Positions 1 to 6,328 of a DNA stretch of 33,286 nucleotides are shown here, in pieces. Source of the stretch: VRUE01 sp044867925 (GTDB lineage Bacteria > Actinomycetota > Thermoleophilia > Solirubrobacterales > 70-9); assembly GCA_044867925.1 (NCBI GenBank), contig JBIOVV010000109.1, positions 1 through 33,286 of the forward strand, read 5' to 3'. The position numbers were made by a program, and so were the translations under genes. Under the pieces are notes generated by a model, which saw only the letters and a program-made list of their open reading frames with translations, ran no database searches and was not told the DNA's origin. The number at the start of each line of letters is the position of its first letter. The first letter of the stretch is position 1.

Positions 1-157
1 CCTCTAGGACCGCCGCGGTCATCTCCGTCGTCCCAACTTCGGTGACCTGGGCGGGACTTTCGCTGGTCGGAGCCTCAACCACGGTCCCGGAGGCGAGGTC
101 GGGGGTGCGAAGGCCGCGCTCCAGCACGACATCGACGGCGGCCTCGATCCGGGCCGC
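1..157 (-). pseudogene. leuB: leuB C-terminal remainder, downstream of an in-frame TAG
   Basis: The reading frame of leuB stays open after the TAG at 158-160 and runs to the left edge of the window. It encodes 52 codons (AARIEAAVDVV..., then LRTPDLASG, then EMTAAVLE) that match what is expected for the last helices of 3-isopropylmalate dehydrogenase. The frame and the family-like sequence are seen directly. Whether this piece is ever translated is unknown. It may be a decayed gene end, a base error in the assembly, or rarely a readthrough product. Confidence 0.6.
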
Positions 158-1099
158 CTAGGCGGGCCGCTCGAGCCCGTGGCGCAGCATCATCGCCACC
201 GAGAGGAAGGTCGCGAGCGGGTTGGCGACGCCCCGGCCGGCGATGTCGGGAGCCGAGCCGTGGACCGGCTCGAAGAGGCCCGGGGCGCCCTCGACGCCGA
301 GGCTGGCGGAAGGCAGCATCCCCAGGGAGCCGGTCAGCATCGCCGCCTCGTCGCTGAGGATGTCGCCGAAGAGGTTCTCGGTGACGATCACGTCGAAGTC
401 GGTCGGCCGCGAGACCAGCTGCATGGCCGCGTTGTCGACCAGCAGGTGGTTGAGCTCGACGTCGGCATAGTCGGGAGCGACGCGACCGACGACCTCGCGC
501 CAGAGCCGCGAGCTCTCCATCACGTTGGCCTTGTCGACCGAGGTGACCCGCGGCCTGCGGTGGGAGCTCTCGGCCCGGCGGCGAGCCGCCTCGAAGGCGG
601 TGCGGGTGATCCGCTCGATTTCCGCGGCCGAGTACTCGCAGGTGTCGTGCGCGACGTCGCCAGTGCGGCCGCTGTCGCCGAAGTAGATGCCGCCGGTCAG
701 CTCGCGGACGACCAGCAGGTCGGTGCCCGAGATCCGCTCCTCGCGCAGCGGACTGGAGCCGACCAGGGCCGGGCTGGGACGGACCGGGCGCAGGTTGGCG
801 TACAGCCCCATGCCCTTGCGCAGGCCGAGCAGCCCCTGCTCTGGGCGCGGCGCGTCGGGGTCGGTCGTGTCCCATTTGGGACCGCCGACGGCGCCGAGCA
901 GCACCGCGTCGGCGGCGCGGCAGGCCGCCAGCACCTCGTCGGTGAGGGCGGTGCCGTGGGCGTCGATCGAGACGCCGCCCATCAGCCGCTCGTCGAACTC
1001 GAACTCCCCAAACGACTCCAGCAGCTGCCGAGCGGCGGCGATGATCTCGGGGCCGATCCCGTCGCCGGGGAGGACGACTATGCGGGGGGCGCTGCTCAC
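158..1099 (-). CDS. leuB: 3-isopropylmalate dehydrogenase (cut short by in-frame amber codon)
   Basis: LeuB oxidises and decarboxylates 3-isopropylmalate to 2-ketoisocaproate, using NAD and a divalent metal, in leucine synthesis. The protein starts VSSAPRIVVLPGDGIGPEI, the family's N-terminal nucleotide-site motif. It also has GGPKW, the RELTGGIYFG loop, SVDKANV with the catalytic lysine, NLFGDILSDE with metal-binding aspartates, and EPVHGSAPDIAG. The GTG at 1099 is chosen because the conserved sequence begins there; an in-frame GTG at 1108 is an alternative. The stop of the preceding methyltransferase gene is 10 nt upstream, so the two are probably cotranscribed. At 313 residues the product lacks about 40-50 C-terminal residues compared with usual LeuB (about 350), because of a TAG at 158-160. 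TAG is a normal stop elsewhere in this window, for example in leuC, menE and menA. Function of the short product is doubtful. Confidence 0.88.
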   Translation of the reverse strand: MSSAPRIVVLPGDGIGPEIIAAARQLLESFGEFEFDERLMGGVSIDAHGTALTDEVLAACRAADAVLLGAVGGPKWDTTDPDAPRPEQGLLGLRKGMGLYANLRPVRPSPALVGSSPLREERISGTDLLVVRELTGGIYFGDSGRTGDVAHDTCEYSAAEIERITRTAFEAARRRAESSHRRPRVTSVDKANVMESSRLWREVVGRVAPDYADVELNHLLVDNAAMQLVSRPTDFDVIVTENLFGDILSDEAAMLTGSLGMLPSASLGVEGAPGLFEPVHGSAPDIAGRGVANPLATFLSVAMMLRHGLERPA

Positions 1100-1109
1100 C
1101 GGCGCCACT

Positions 1110-1877
1110 CTATTGACCGCCGCCGGCGACGGCCTCGATGTTGAGGCGCACGTACCCCAATCGGAGAGGTGCGGGTTCGGCGCCGAGGATCTCCTCGACG
1201 AAGCGGTCCCCGAGCTCATCCGGGAGCAGATCGATGTAGGGGCCGAGGCAGACCGTGCGCAGGAACTCGGCGGGCTCGGGCGGGAGGATCTCCCACGGCT
1301 GCAGCCAGCAGCGCACGTCGACGAACCCGGCCTGCCGCAGCCGCGCTTCCGTCTCCTCGGCGTCGGCGTAGTTCCACGGCTCCTCGAAGTCGGCCAGGAA
1401 TCGCGCGTAGGGATCGCGCGCGGCGATCTCGGCGGTGCGTTCGCGGAAGTCGGCGATGTTGCCGGCGCCGCCGCACTGGGCGGCGAATCGACCGCCTGGC
1501 CTCAGGGCGGCATGCAGGCGCCGGAAGAGCAGCTCGTGGTCGGCGATCCAGTGGAAGACGGCGCTCGAGAAGACCGCGTCGACGGGCCGCTCGAGCTCCA
1601 GGGCGGTCAGGTCCGAGACCAGCGCCTCGTCCTGGGGGCGCAGCACCTCCTTCACCTTCGCGACCATCGAGGGGGAGCCATCGACGGCGACGACCTCCCC
1701 CTCGGGCAGCTGCTCGAGCAGGATCGAGGTGACCCTGCCGCTGCCGCAGCCGGCGTCCAGCACCCGCTCCGCCCCGGCGAGACCGAGGCGGGCGAGGATC
1801 GCCCGCGCCCACTCCTCGTGCGGAACCGAGACGCGCTGATAGCTGGCGGCGTCCCAGTCGCGGGTGCTCGTCGCCAT
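1110..1877 (-). CDS. class I SAM-dependent methyltransferase, trans-aconitate methyltransferase-like
   Basis: A 255-residue Rossmann-fold methyltransferase. Motif I is VLDAGCGSGRV (residues 39-49), followed by the acidic strand VVAVDGSP and a later SSAVFHWIADHELLFRRL segment. The overall order resembles trans-aconitate 2-methyltransferase (Tam), which methylates a carboxylate to a methyl ester. Its ATG overlaps the leuD stop by one base (TGATG), implying translational coupling. leuB starts 10 nt downstream. It therefore lies between the enzymes that make and consume 3-isopropylmalate. Inference: the substrate may be a leucine-pathway acid such as 3-isopropylmalate or isopropylmaleate, since the related yeast enzyme Tmt1 is known to esterify 3-isopropylmalate. 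The family is clear, the substrate is not. No membrane segment or signal peptide is visible, so it is cytoplasmic. Confidence 0.85.
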   Translation of the reverse strand: MATSTRDWDAASYQRVSVPHEEWARAILARLGLAGAERVLDAGCGSGRVTSILLEQLPEGEVVAVDGSPSMVAKVKEVLRPQDEALVSDLTALELERPVDAVFSSAVFHWIADHELLFRRLHAALRPGGRFAAQCGGAGNIADFRERTAEIAARDPYARFLADFEEPWNYADAEETEARLRQAGFVDVRCWLQPWEILPPEPAEFLRTVCLGPYIDLLPDELGDRFVEEILGAEPAPLRLGYVRLNIEAVAGGGQ

Positions 1878-2440
1878 CAGAGGGCCGTCGTCACGGGGCC
1901 ACGCCCGGCGCCGCCGCTGGACTCGAAGCTGTCGATCGCCGCCCCGTTCTCGAGCGTGATCGCGATGTCGTCGAGCCCGTTCAGCAGGCGGTGCTTGACG
2001 TCGGGCTCAACGGCAAACTCGAAGACGCCGGCGGCGCAGGTGACGGTCTCGTCGTCGACGTCGATCCGCGCCTCCCCCGCTTCGGCGACCAGCCGGCAAT
2101 GCTCCTCGTCGAGGATCGCCGGCAGCAGCCCGATCTTGGTGCAGTTGGAGTAGAAGATGTCGGCGAAGGAGGGCGCGACGATCGCCTGGAAGCCGAAGTC
2201 CTCCAGCGCCCAGGGGGCGTGCTCGCGCGAGGAGCCGCAGCCGAAGTTGCGACCCGTGACCAGGATCGGGTTCGGCTCCAGCTCGATCTCGCCGTCGCGG
2301 ATCCAGTCGTAGAAGAGGAACTCGCCGAAGCCGGTCCGCTCTACCCGCTTGAGGAACTGCTTGGGGATGATCTGGTCGGTGTCGACGTCGGCGCGGTCCA
2401 GCACCGAGACCTTGCCCTCGATCACGTCTATCGGTCGCAT
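1877..2440 (-). CDS. leuD: 3-isopropylmalate dehydratase small subunit
   Basis: LeuD is the swivelling small subunit of isopropylmalate isomerase. It works with LeuC to convert 2-isopropylmalate to 3-isopropylmalate in the cytoplasm. The 187-residue length is close to the usual size. Visible family motifs are ADVDTDQIIPKQFLK near the N terminus, GRNFGCGSSREHAPWAL around residue 67, and APSFADIFYSNCTKIGLLP. The ATG at 2440 is 2 nt downstream of the leuC stop, and the reading frame upstream of it is leuC sequence in another frame, so the start is secure. The stop overlaps the start of the methyltransferase gene by one base. This tight spacing puts leuC, leuD and the methyltransferase in one transcript. 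Confidence 0.97.
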   Translation of the reverse strand: MRPIDVIEGKVSVLDRADVDTDQIIPKQFLKRVERTGFGEFLFYDWIRDGEIELEPNPILVTGRNFGCGSSREHAPWALEDFGFQAIVAPSFADIFYSNCTKIGLLPAILDEEHCRLVAEAGEARIDVDDETVTCAAGVFEFAVEPDVKHRLLNGLDDIAITLENGAAIDSFESSGGAGRGPVTTAL

Positions 2441-2442
2441 CT

Positions 2443-3828
2443 CTAGCTCCAATCCCTGATGTCGACGAAGTGTCCCTCGACGGCAGCCGCTGCCGCCATC
2501 TTCGGGCTGACCAGGTGGGTCCGCCCACCCTTGCCCTGGCGACCCTCGAAGTTGCGGTTCGAGGTCGAGGCGCAGCGCTCGCCCTCCATCAGGATGTCCG
2601 GGTTCATGCCCAGGCACATCGAGCAACCCGCCTCGCGCCATTCGAAGCCGGCCGAGCGGAATACCTCGTGCAGGCCCTCGGCTTCAGCGGTTGCCTTGAC
2701 CTCTTGGGAGCCGGGCACAACCATCGCCCGTACCGAGCCGGCGACCTTGCGGCCGTCGACGATCTCGGCTGCCTCGCGCAGATCCTCGATCCGCGAGTTG
2801 GTGCAGGAGCCGATGAAAACCCGTTCCGGGGAGACCTCCGTCATCGGCGTGCCGGGCTCCAGCGCCATGTAGGCGAGCGCCCGTTCGGCCGACTCGCGGT
2901 CGGCCGGCGAGTCCATTGCCGCGGGATCGGGTACCGCGTCGGTCACCTCGACCACCATGCCGGGCGTCGTGCCCCAGGTCACCATCGGCGAGATCGCCGC
3001 GGCGTCGACCTCGACCTCGGCGTCGAAGCCGGCGCCCTCGTCGGTGGGCAGCCGGCGCCAGCGCTCGACCGCGGCATCGAAGTCCGCGGGTGCGGCGGGG
3101 CGCCCGCGGACCCACTCGAAGGTCTTCTCGTCGGGGGCGATCATGCCGGCCCGGCCGCCCCCCTCGATCGTCATGTTGCAGACGGTCATCCGTCCCGGCA
3201 TCTCCAGCGACTCGATCGCCGGCCCGGCGTACTCGACGGCGTGGCCGACCATGCCGCCGGTGCCGAGGCGCCCGATCGTCGCCAGGATCAGGTCCTTCGG
3301 CGTGACGCCCGCGCCCAGCTCGCCGCTGTAGGAGATCCGCATCGTCTTCGGCCGCTTCTGCACCAGGCACTGAGTCGCCAGCACGTGCTCGACCTCGGAG
3401 GTGCCGATGCCGAATGCCAGCGAGCCGAAGGCGCCGTGGGTGGAGGTGTGGCTGTCGCCGCAGACGATCGTCATCCCCGGCTGGGTGACGCCCAGCTCCG
3501 GCCCGATCACGTGAACGATGCCCTGGCGCTCGGAGCCGAGCGAGTAGAGCGGGATGCCGAACTCCTCGCAGTTGCGCTCCAGGGTCTCGACCTGGACGCG
3601 CGAGAGCTGGTCGGCGATCAGCCGCGCCGCCATCGTGCCGTCGGTCGGCACGTTGTGGTCGGCGGTGGCGATCGTCTTGTCGGGACGGCGGAGAGGGCGA
3701 TTGGCCAGCCGCAGACCGTCGAACGCCTGCGGCGAGGTGACCTCGTGGACCAGGTGCAGGTCGATGTAGATCAGGCCGTCGGAGACTTCGTGTGCCTCCC
3801 AGAGCTTGTCGAACATGGTCTTTGACAT
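2443..3828 (-). CDS. leuC: 3-isopropylmalate dehydratase large subunit
   Basis: LeuC is the [4Fe-4S] aconitase-family large subunit of isopropylmalate isomerase and pairs with LeuD, encoded 2 nt downstream. It is 461 residues long, as usual for the family. The cluster ligands are visible as Cys342 (IGSCTNSR) and Cys402/Cys405 (GCSMCLGMN). Other family signatures are the N-terminal TMFDKLWEAH, TADHNVPT, VCGDSHTSTHGAFG and EGGGRAGMIAPDE. The ATG at 3828 follows the stop of the XRE/cupin regulator gene by 2 nt, so the regulator and leuCD share a transcript. There is no sign of truncation or a missing ligand. The stop codon is TAG. Confidence 0.98.
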   Translation of the reverse strand: MSKTMFDKLWEAHEVSDGLIYIDLHLVHEVTSPQAFDGLRLANRPLRRPDKTIATADHNVPTDGTMAARLIADQLSRVQVETLERNCEEFGIPLYSLGSERQGIVHVIGPELGVTQPGMTIVCGDSHTSTHGAFGSLAFGIGTSEVEHVLATQCLVQKRPKTMRISYSGELGAGVTPKDLILATIGRLGTGGMVGHAVEYAGPAIESLEMPGRMTVCNMTIEGGGRAGMIAPDEKTFEWVRGRPAAPADFDAAVERWRRLPTDEGAGFDAEVEVDAAAISPMVTWGTTPGMVVEVTDAVPDPAAMDSPADRESAERALAYMALEPGTPMTEVSPERVFIGSCTNSRIEDLREAAEIVDGRKVAGSVRAMVVPGSQEVKATAEAEGLHEVFRSAGFEWREAGCSMCLGMNPDILMEGERCASTSNRNFEGRQGKGGRTHLVSPKMAAAAAVEGHFVDIRDWS

Positions 3829-3830
3829 TG

Positions 3831-4424
3831 CTAGCCCCTCCTCAGGCCTGCGGCGATTACGGCGAAGAAGCGCGTCGGCCCCTCGCCTTCGTTCTCGAAA
3901 TGATGGGGCAGATCGGCATCGAAGGTGACGCTGTCGCCCTCGTTCAGCTCGTGACGGGTTCCGTCGACGACCAAGATCAGCGTGCCGGCCAGGACGACCG
4001 CGGTCTCGCGGCTGCCCGGCTCGTGCATCGGGGGGTCGTCGCGGCCGCCGGTCGTCGCCCCGGCCTCGAGCGTGTGCAGCGAGACGTCGGCACGCTGCCC
4101 CGGCAGCGGCGGGGTCAGCTCCTCGAAGCGATGCCCGCCGCGCTCCAGCTGCCGGCGGTCCCCGGCGCGGCTGATCGCGACGTGCTCACCCTCGTCGAGG
4201 CGCAGCAACTGCGAGAGCGTCAGCTCCAGCCCGGCGGCGATCTTCGCCGCCACGGCGAGCGTCGGACTCGTCTCCCCCCGCTCGACCTGCGAGAGCATCG
4301 GCGCGCTGACCCCCGAGCGCTCGCCCAGATCGCGCAGGGAGAACCCCATCGCCTCGCGCAGGGCGCGCACGCGATCGCCGATCGCAGGCGCCTCGGCTGC
4401 ACGGGTCTCAAGCGCGGTATTCAT
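3831..4424 (-). CDS. XRE-family regulator with C-terminal cupin domain
   Basis: A 197-residue DNA-binding regulator. Residues about 15-72 form an XRE helix-turn-helix (RVRALREAMGFSLRDLGERS, then SAPMLSQVERGETSPT). Residues about 110-190 form a cupin beta-barrel that in this class usually senses a small ligand. It is immediately upstream of leuC (2 nt) in the leu cluster, separated from leuA by 98 nt holding a terminator-like hairpin, a possible promoter and a 20-bp imperfect palindrome. This suggests it controls itself and leuCD, perhaps in response to a pathway intermediate, but the ligand cannot be read from sequence. The ATG at 4424 has no clear ribosome-binding site and may start a nearly leaderless message. 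The protein family is certain; its role in leucine control is inferred from position. Confidence 0.9.
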   Translation of the reverse strand: MNTALETRAAEAPAIGDRVRALREAMGFSLRDLGERSGVSAPMLSQVERGETSPTLAVAAKIAAGLELTLSQLLRLDEGEHVAISRAGDRRQLERGGHRFEELTPPLPGQRADVSLHTLEAGATTGGRDDPPMHEPGSRETAVVLAGTLILVVDGTRHELNEGDSVTFDADLPHHFENEGEGPTRFFAVIAAGLRRG

Positions 4425-4429
4425 TACAA

Positions 4430-4449
4430 GCGTACGTTATCACATACGC
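4430..4449. promoter_or_regulatory. 20-bp imperfect palindrome, candidate operator of the XRE/cupin regulator
   Basis: GCGTACGTTATCACATACGC pairs at 8 of 10 positions, with perfect 5-bp ends (GCGTA/TACGC). It ends five bases before the regulator ATG and overlaps the proposed -10 hexamer. That is the usual place for an autoregulatory XRE operator. Protein binding is inferred only. Confidence 0.35.
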
Positions 4450-4465
4450 ACGATTTGAGGTGCAA
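4437..4465 (-). promoter_or_regulatory. possible promoter for regulator-leuC-leuD
   Basis: On the minus strand TTGCAC (4465-4460) is followed after 17 nt by TGATAA (4442-4437). The start point would be only a few bases before the regulator ATG at 4424, consistent with the absent ribosome-binding site. Match to a sigma-70 consensus is partial, so this is tentative. Confidence 0.25.
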
Positions 4466-4505
4466 CGCATATCGGCCCTTGGAGGACCAAAAAACGTTGC
4501 ACCTC
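4457..4505. repeat. 11-bp perfect inverted repeat between leuA and the regulator gene
   Basis: GAGGTGCAACG (plus 4457-4467) and CGTTGCACCTC (plus 4495-4505) are exact reverse complements separated by 27 nt. On the minus-strand RNA the first arm is also the 3' arm of the hairpin at 4499-4519. The two foldings are therefore mutually exclusive. Confidence 0.7.
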
Positions 4506-4519
4506 GGAAAAGGAGGTAC
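4489..4519 (-). terminator. intrinsic-terminator-like hairpin with T6 after leuA
   Basis: Three bases after the leuA stop the minus strand reads GTACCTC, a 7-nt loop (CTTTTCC), then GAGGTGC, giving a 7-bp stem with one G-T pair. AACG and TTTTTT (4494-4489) follow. It is the only 3'-end hairpin in the window with a clear T-run. Its 3' arm can instead pair with 4457-4467, which would remove the hairpin. Confidence 0.45.
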
Positions 4520-4522
4520 TCG

Positions 4523-6109
4523 TCAGGGGCCTGGGGTGCGTTCCACGGCGGCCTCCGACGTCACGGCCTCGGCCTCGCGGATCGCGGCGCCCTCGAGGGC
4601 GTTCGAGAGGGCGCGGACGTAGGCGCGGGCGGAGGCCTCGAGGATGTCGGTGGCGACTCCCTGGCCGGTGGCCAGGCGGCCGGCGGCGCGCAGCATCACG
4701 GTCACCTGGCCGAGAGCGTCCTCTCCCCCGGTCACGGCCTCGACCGTGTACTGGCGCAGCTCGCACTCGGTGCCGGTGGCCTTCTGGATCGCGTGGAAGA
4801 TCGCGTCGACGGGGCCGTCGCCGCCCGACTCGCCGACCGACTCCTCCGCGGAGGGCATCTTGACCGCGACGCGGGCCAGCGGCTCGCGTCGCGAGCCGGC
4901 CTCGACCTCGAACCAGGCCAGCTCGTGGGCATCGGCCTTCTCGCGCATCTCATCGGAGACGATCGCCTCGAGGTCCAGCGCGGTGACCTGCTTCTTGCGG
5001 TCGGCGACCTCCTTGAAGCGCTTGAAGGCGGCGTTCAGCGCGTTGCCCTCGACCTTGAAGCCCAGTTGCTCCAGGGCGTCTTTCAGGGCGTGGCGGCCGG
5101 AGTGCTTGCCCAGCACGATCGAGTTCGACTCCAGGCCGACCTCGGTCGCGTCCATGATCTCGTAGGTGGTGCGCTCCTTCAGCACGCCGTCCTGGTGGAT
5201 GCCGGACTCGTGGGCGAAGGCGTTGCGGCCGACGATCGCCTTGTTGGGCTGGATCGCGTAGCCGGTCAGGCGCGAGACCATGCGGCTGGTGCGGGCCAGC
5301 TCGCGACTGTTGATGCCGGTGGTCAGGCCGTGCACGTCATCGCGGGTGCGGACCAGCATCACGATCTCCTCCAGCGAGCAGTTGCCGGCGCGCTCGCCGA
5401 TGCCGTTGACGGCGCACTCGACCTGGCGGGCCCCGGCCAGAACGCCGGCGTAGGAATTGGCGACCGCCAGGCCCAGGTCGTCGTGGCAGTGGACCGACAG
5501 CTCGACCTCACGCAGCGCCGGCGCCAGCTCGTACAGCCGCCGGAAATACTCCGCGTACTCCTCCGGCGTCGTGTAGCCGACGGTGTCGGGGATGTTGACC
5601 ACGGTGGCACCCTCCTCGACCGCGATCGCGCAAACCTCGGCGGTGAACTCGACGTCGGCCCGGGTCGCGTCCATCGGCGAGAACTCGACGTCCTCGCAGT
5701 AGGACTTGGCCAGGGTGACCGCCGCCCGGGCCTGGCCCTTGACGTCCTCGCGGTCGGTCTGCAGTTGGTGCTCGATATGGATGTCGGAGGTCGAGATGAA
5801 GGTGTGGATGCGGGGTCGCGCCGCGTTCCTGACCGCTCCCCAAGCGGCGTCGATGTCGGCCTTGTGGGTGCGGGCCAGGCCGCAGATCACCGGGCCCTCG
5901 ACCTGGCGGGCGATCGACTCGACCGCCTCGAAGTCGCCGGGCGAGGTGATCGGGAAGCCGGCCTCGATCACGTCTACTCCCAGGCGGGCCAGCTGCTGGG
6001 CGATCTCGACCTTCTCCGCGGTGTTCAGCGAGATGCCCGGCGACTGCTCGCCGTCGCGCAGCGTCGTGTCGAAGATGTGGACGCGGTTTGCGTCTTCTGC
6101 TGATGCCAC
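4523..6109 (-). CDS. leuA: 2-isopropylmalate synthase
   Basis: LeuA condenses acetyl-CoA with 2-ketoisovalerate to 2-isopropylmalate, the committed and leucine-inhibited step. The 528-residue protein has the catalytic TIM barrel, with FDTTLRDGEQSPG (residues 13-25) and the metal-binding HCHDD (207-211). NGIGERAGN and AFAHESGIHQDG follow. A C-terminal LeuA-dimer/allosteric domain lies at about residues 400-510, so the enzyme should be leucine-sensitive. The start is a GTG at 6109 with a strong ribosome site (AGGAGGA, 6120-6114) four bases upstream; no ATG fits. A leucine-rich leader peptide precedes it. A terminator-like hairpin follows the TGA. Homocitrate or citramalate synthases are related, but length and context favour LeuA. 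Confidence 0.95.
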   Translation of the reverse strand: MASAEDANRVHIFDTTLRDGEQSPGISLNTAEKVEIAQQLARLGVDVIEAGFPITSPGDFEAVESIARQVEGPVICGLARTHKADIDAAWGAVRNAARPRIHTFISTSDIHIEHQLQTDREDVKGQARAAVTLAKSYCEDVEFSPMDATRADVEFTAEVCAIAVEEGATVVNIPDTVGYTTPEEYAEYFRRLYELAPALREVELSVHCHDDLGLAVANSYAGVLAGARQVECAVNGIGERAGNCSLEEIVMLVRTRDDVHGLTTGINSRELARTSRMVSRLTGYAIQPNKAIVGRNAFAHESGIHQDGVLKERTTYEIMDATEVGLESNSIVLGKHSGRHALKDALEQLGFKVEGNALNAAFKRFKEVADRKKQVTALDLEAIVSDEMREKADAHELAWFEVEAGSRREPLARVAVKMPSAEESVGESGGDGPVDAIFHAIQKATGTECELRQYTVEAVTGGEDALGQVTVMLRAAGRLATGQGVATDILEASARAYVRALSNALEGAAIREAEAVTSEAAVERTPGP

Positions 6110-6115
6110 TGGGTC

Positions 6116-6209
6116 CTCCTCCTTCTCTGCTGCTTTCGAATGACCTTGTCTCTCGCGGCTATCGCGCCGCCCAGCGCTATTCCCCCCGGAGGGGGAGGAG
6201 AAGGAGAAG
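6116..6209 (-). promoter_or_regulatory. leuA leader: Leu-codon run complementary to the leuA ribosome-binding site
   Basis: Codons 10-13 of the leader peptide (CTTCTCCTTCTC, 6209-6198) can pair with GAGAAGGAGGAG (6127-6116), 12 pairs with one G-U. The latter overlaps most of the leuA Shine-Dalgarno sequence. Two short hairpins lie between (CCCCC/GGGGG over a TCC loop, and GCGGC/GCCGC). A ribosome stalled on the Leu codons would free the leuA site. This mechanism is inferred; the complementarity is seen directly. Confidence 0.45.
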
Positions 6210-6236
6210 CGCGAGGCTGTCGAGCCGGTGCGTCAT
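6177..6236 (-). CDS. leuL: leucine-rich leader peptide of leuA
   Basis: A 19-residue open reading frame, MTHRLDSLALLLLLPLRGE, begins at ATG 6236 and ends with TAG at 6179-6177, 67 nt before the leuA GTG. Eight residues are leucine, five of them consecutive (codons 10-14). A weak GAGG lies eight bases upstream of the ATG. Position, size and Leu content are those of a classical attenuation leader that senses charged leucyl-tRNA. No T-rich terminator follows, so translational rather than transcriptional attenuation is more likely. There is no similarity evidence beyond composition and location. Confidence 0.72.
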   Translation of the reverse strand: MTHRLDSLALLLLLPLRGE

Positions 6237-6247
6237 TCGGTCGCCTC

Positions 6248-6275
6248 AGCTTAGCGTAGGCTGCGCGCATCGCAA
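6248..6275 (-). promoter_or_regulatory. possible promoter for leuL-leuA
   Basis: Minus-strand TTGCGA (6275-6270), a 16-nt spacer, and TAAGCT (6253-6248) lie directly upstream of the leader ATG at 6236. Consensus match is partial. This short divergent region must also serve the MFS gene on the other strand. Confidence 0.3.
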
Positions 6276-6328
6276 GCGAGGTTTCAGCAAGCCCGATCCC
6301 CCGCTCGACCTGGTTCGCCCTCTTCGCG

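Noticed and set aside
158..160. Recoded TAG (pyrrolysine or general amber suppression).
   Set aside because: TAG ends leuC, the XRE regulator, the methyltransferase, menE, menA, menC, sqdB and other genes at expected positions, so TAG is a normal stop here.
2470..3825. A 451-codon plus-strand frame opposite leuC.
   Set aside because: Mirror frame of a high-GC gene with His/Arg/Asp-rich low-complexity translation; leuC is certain.
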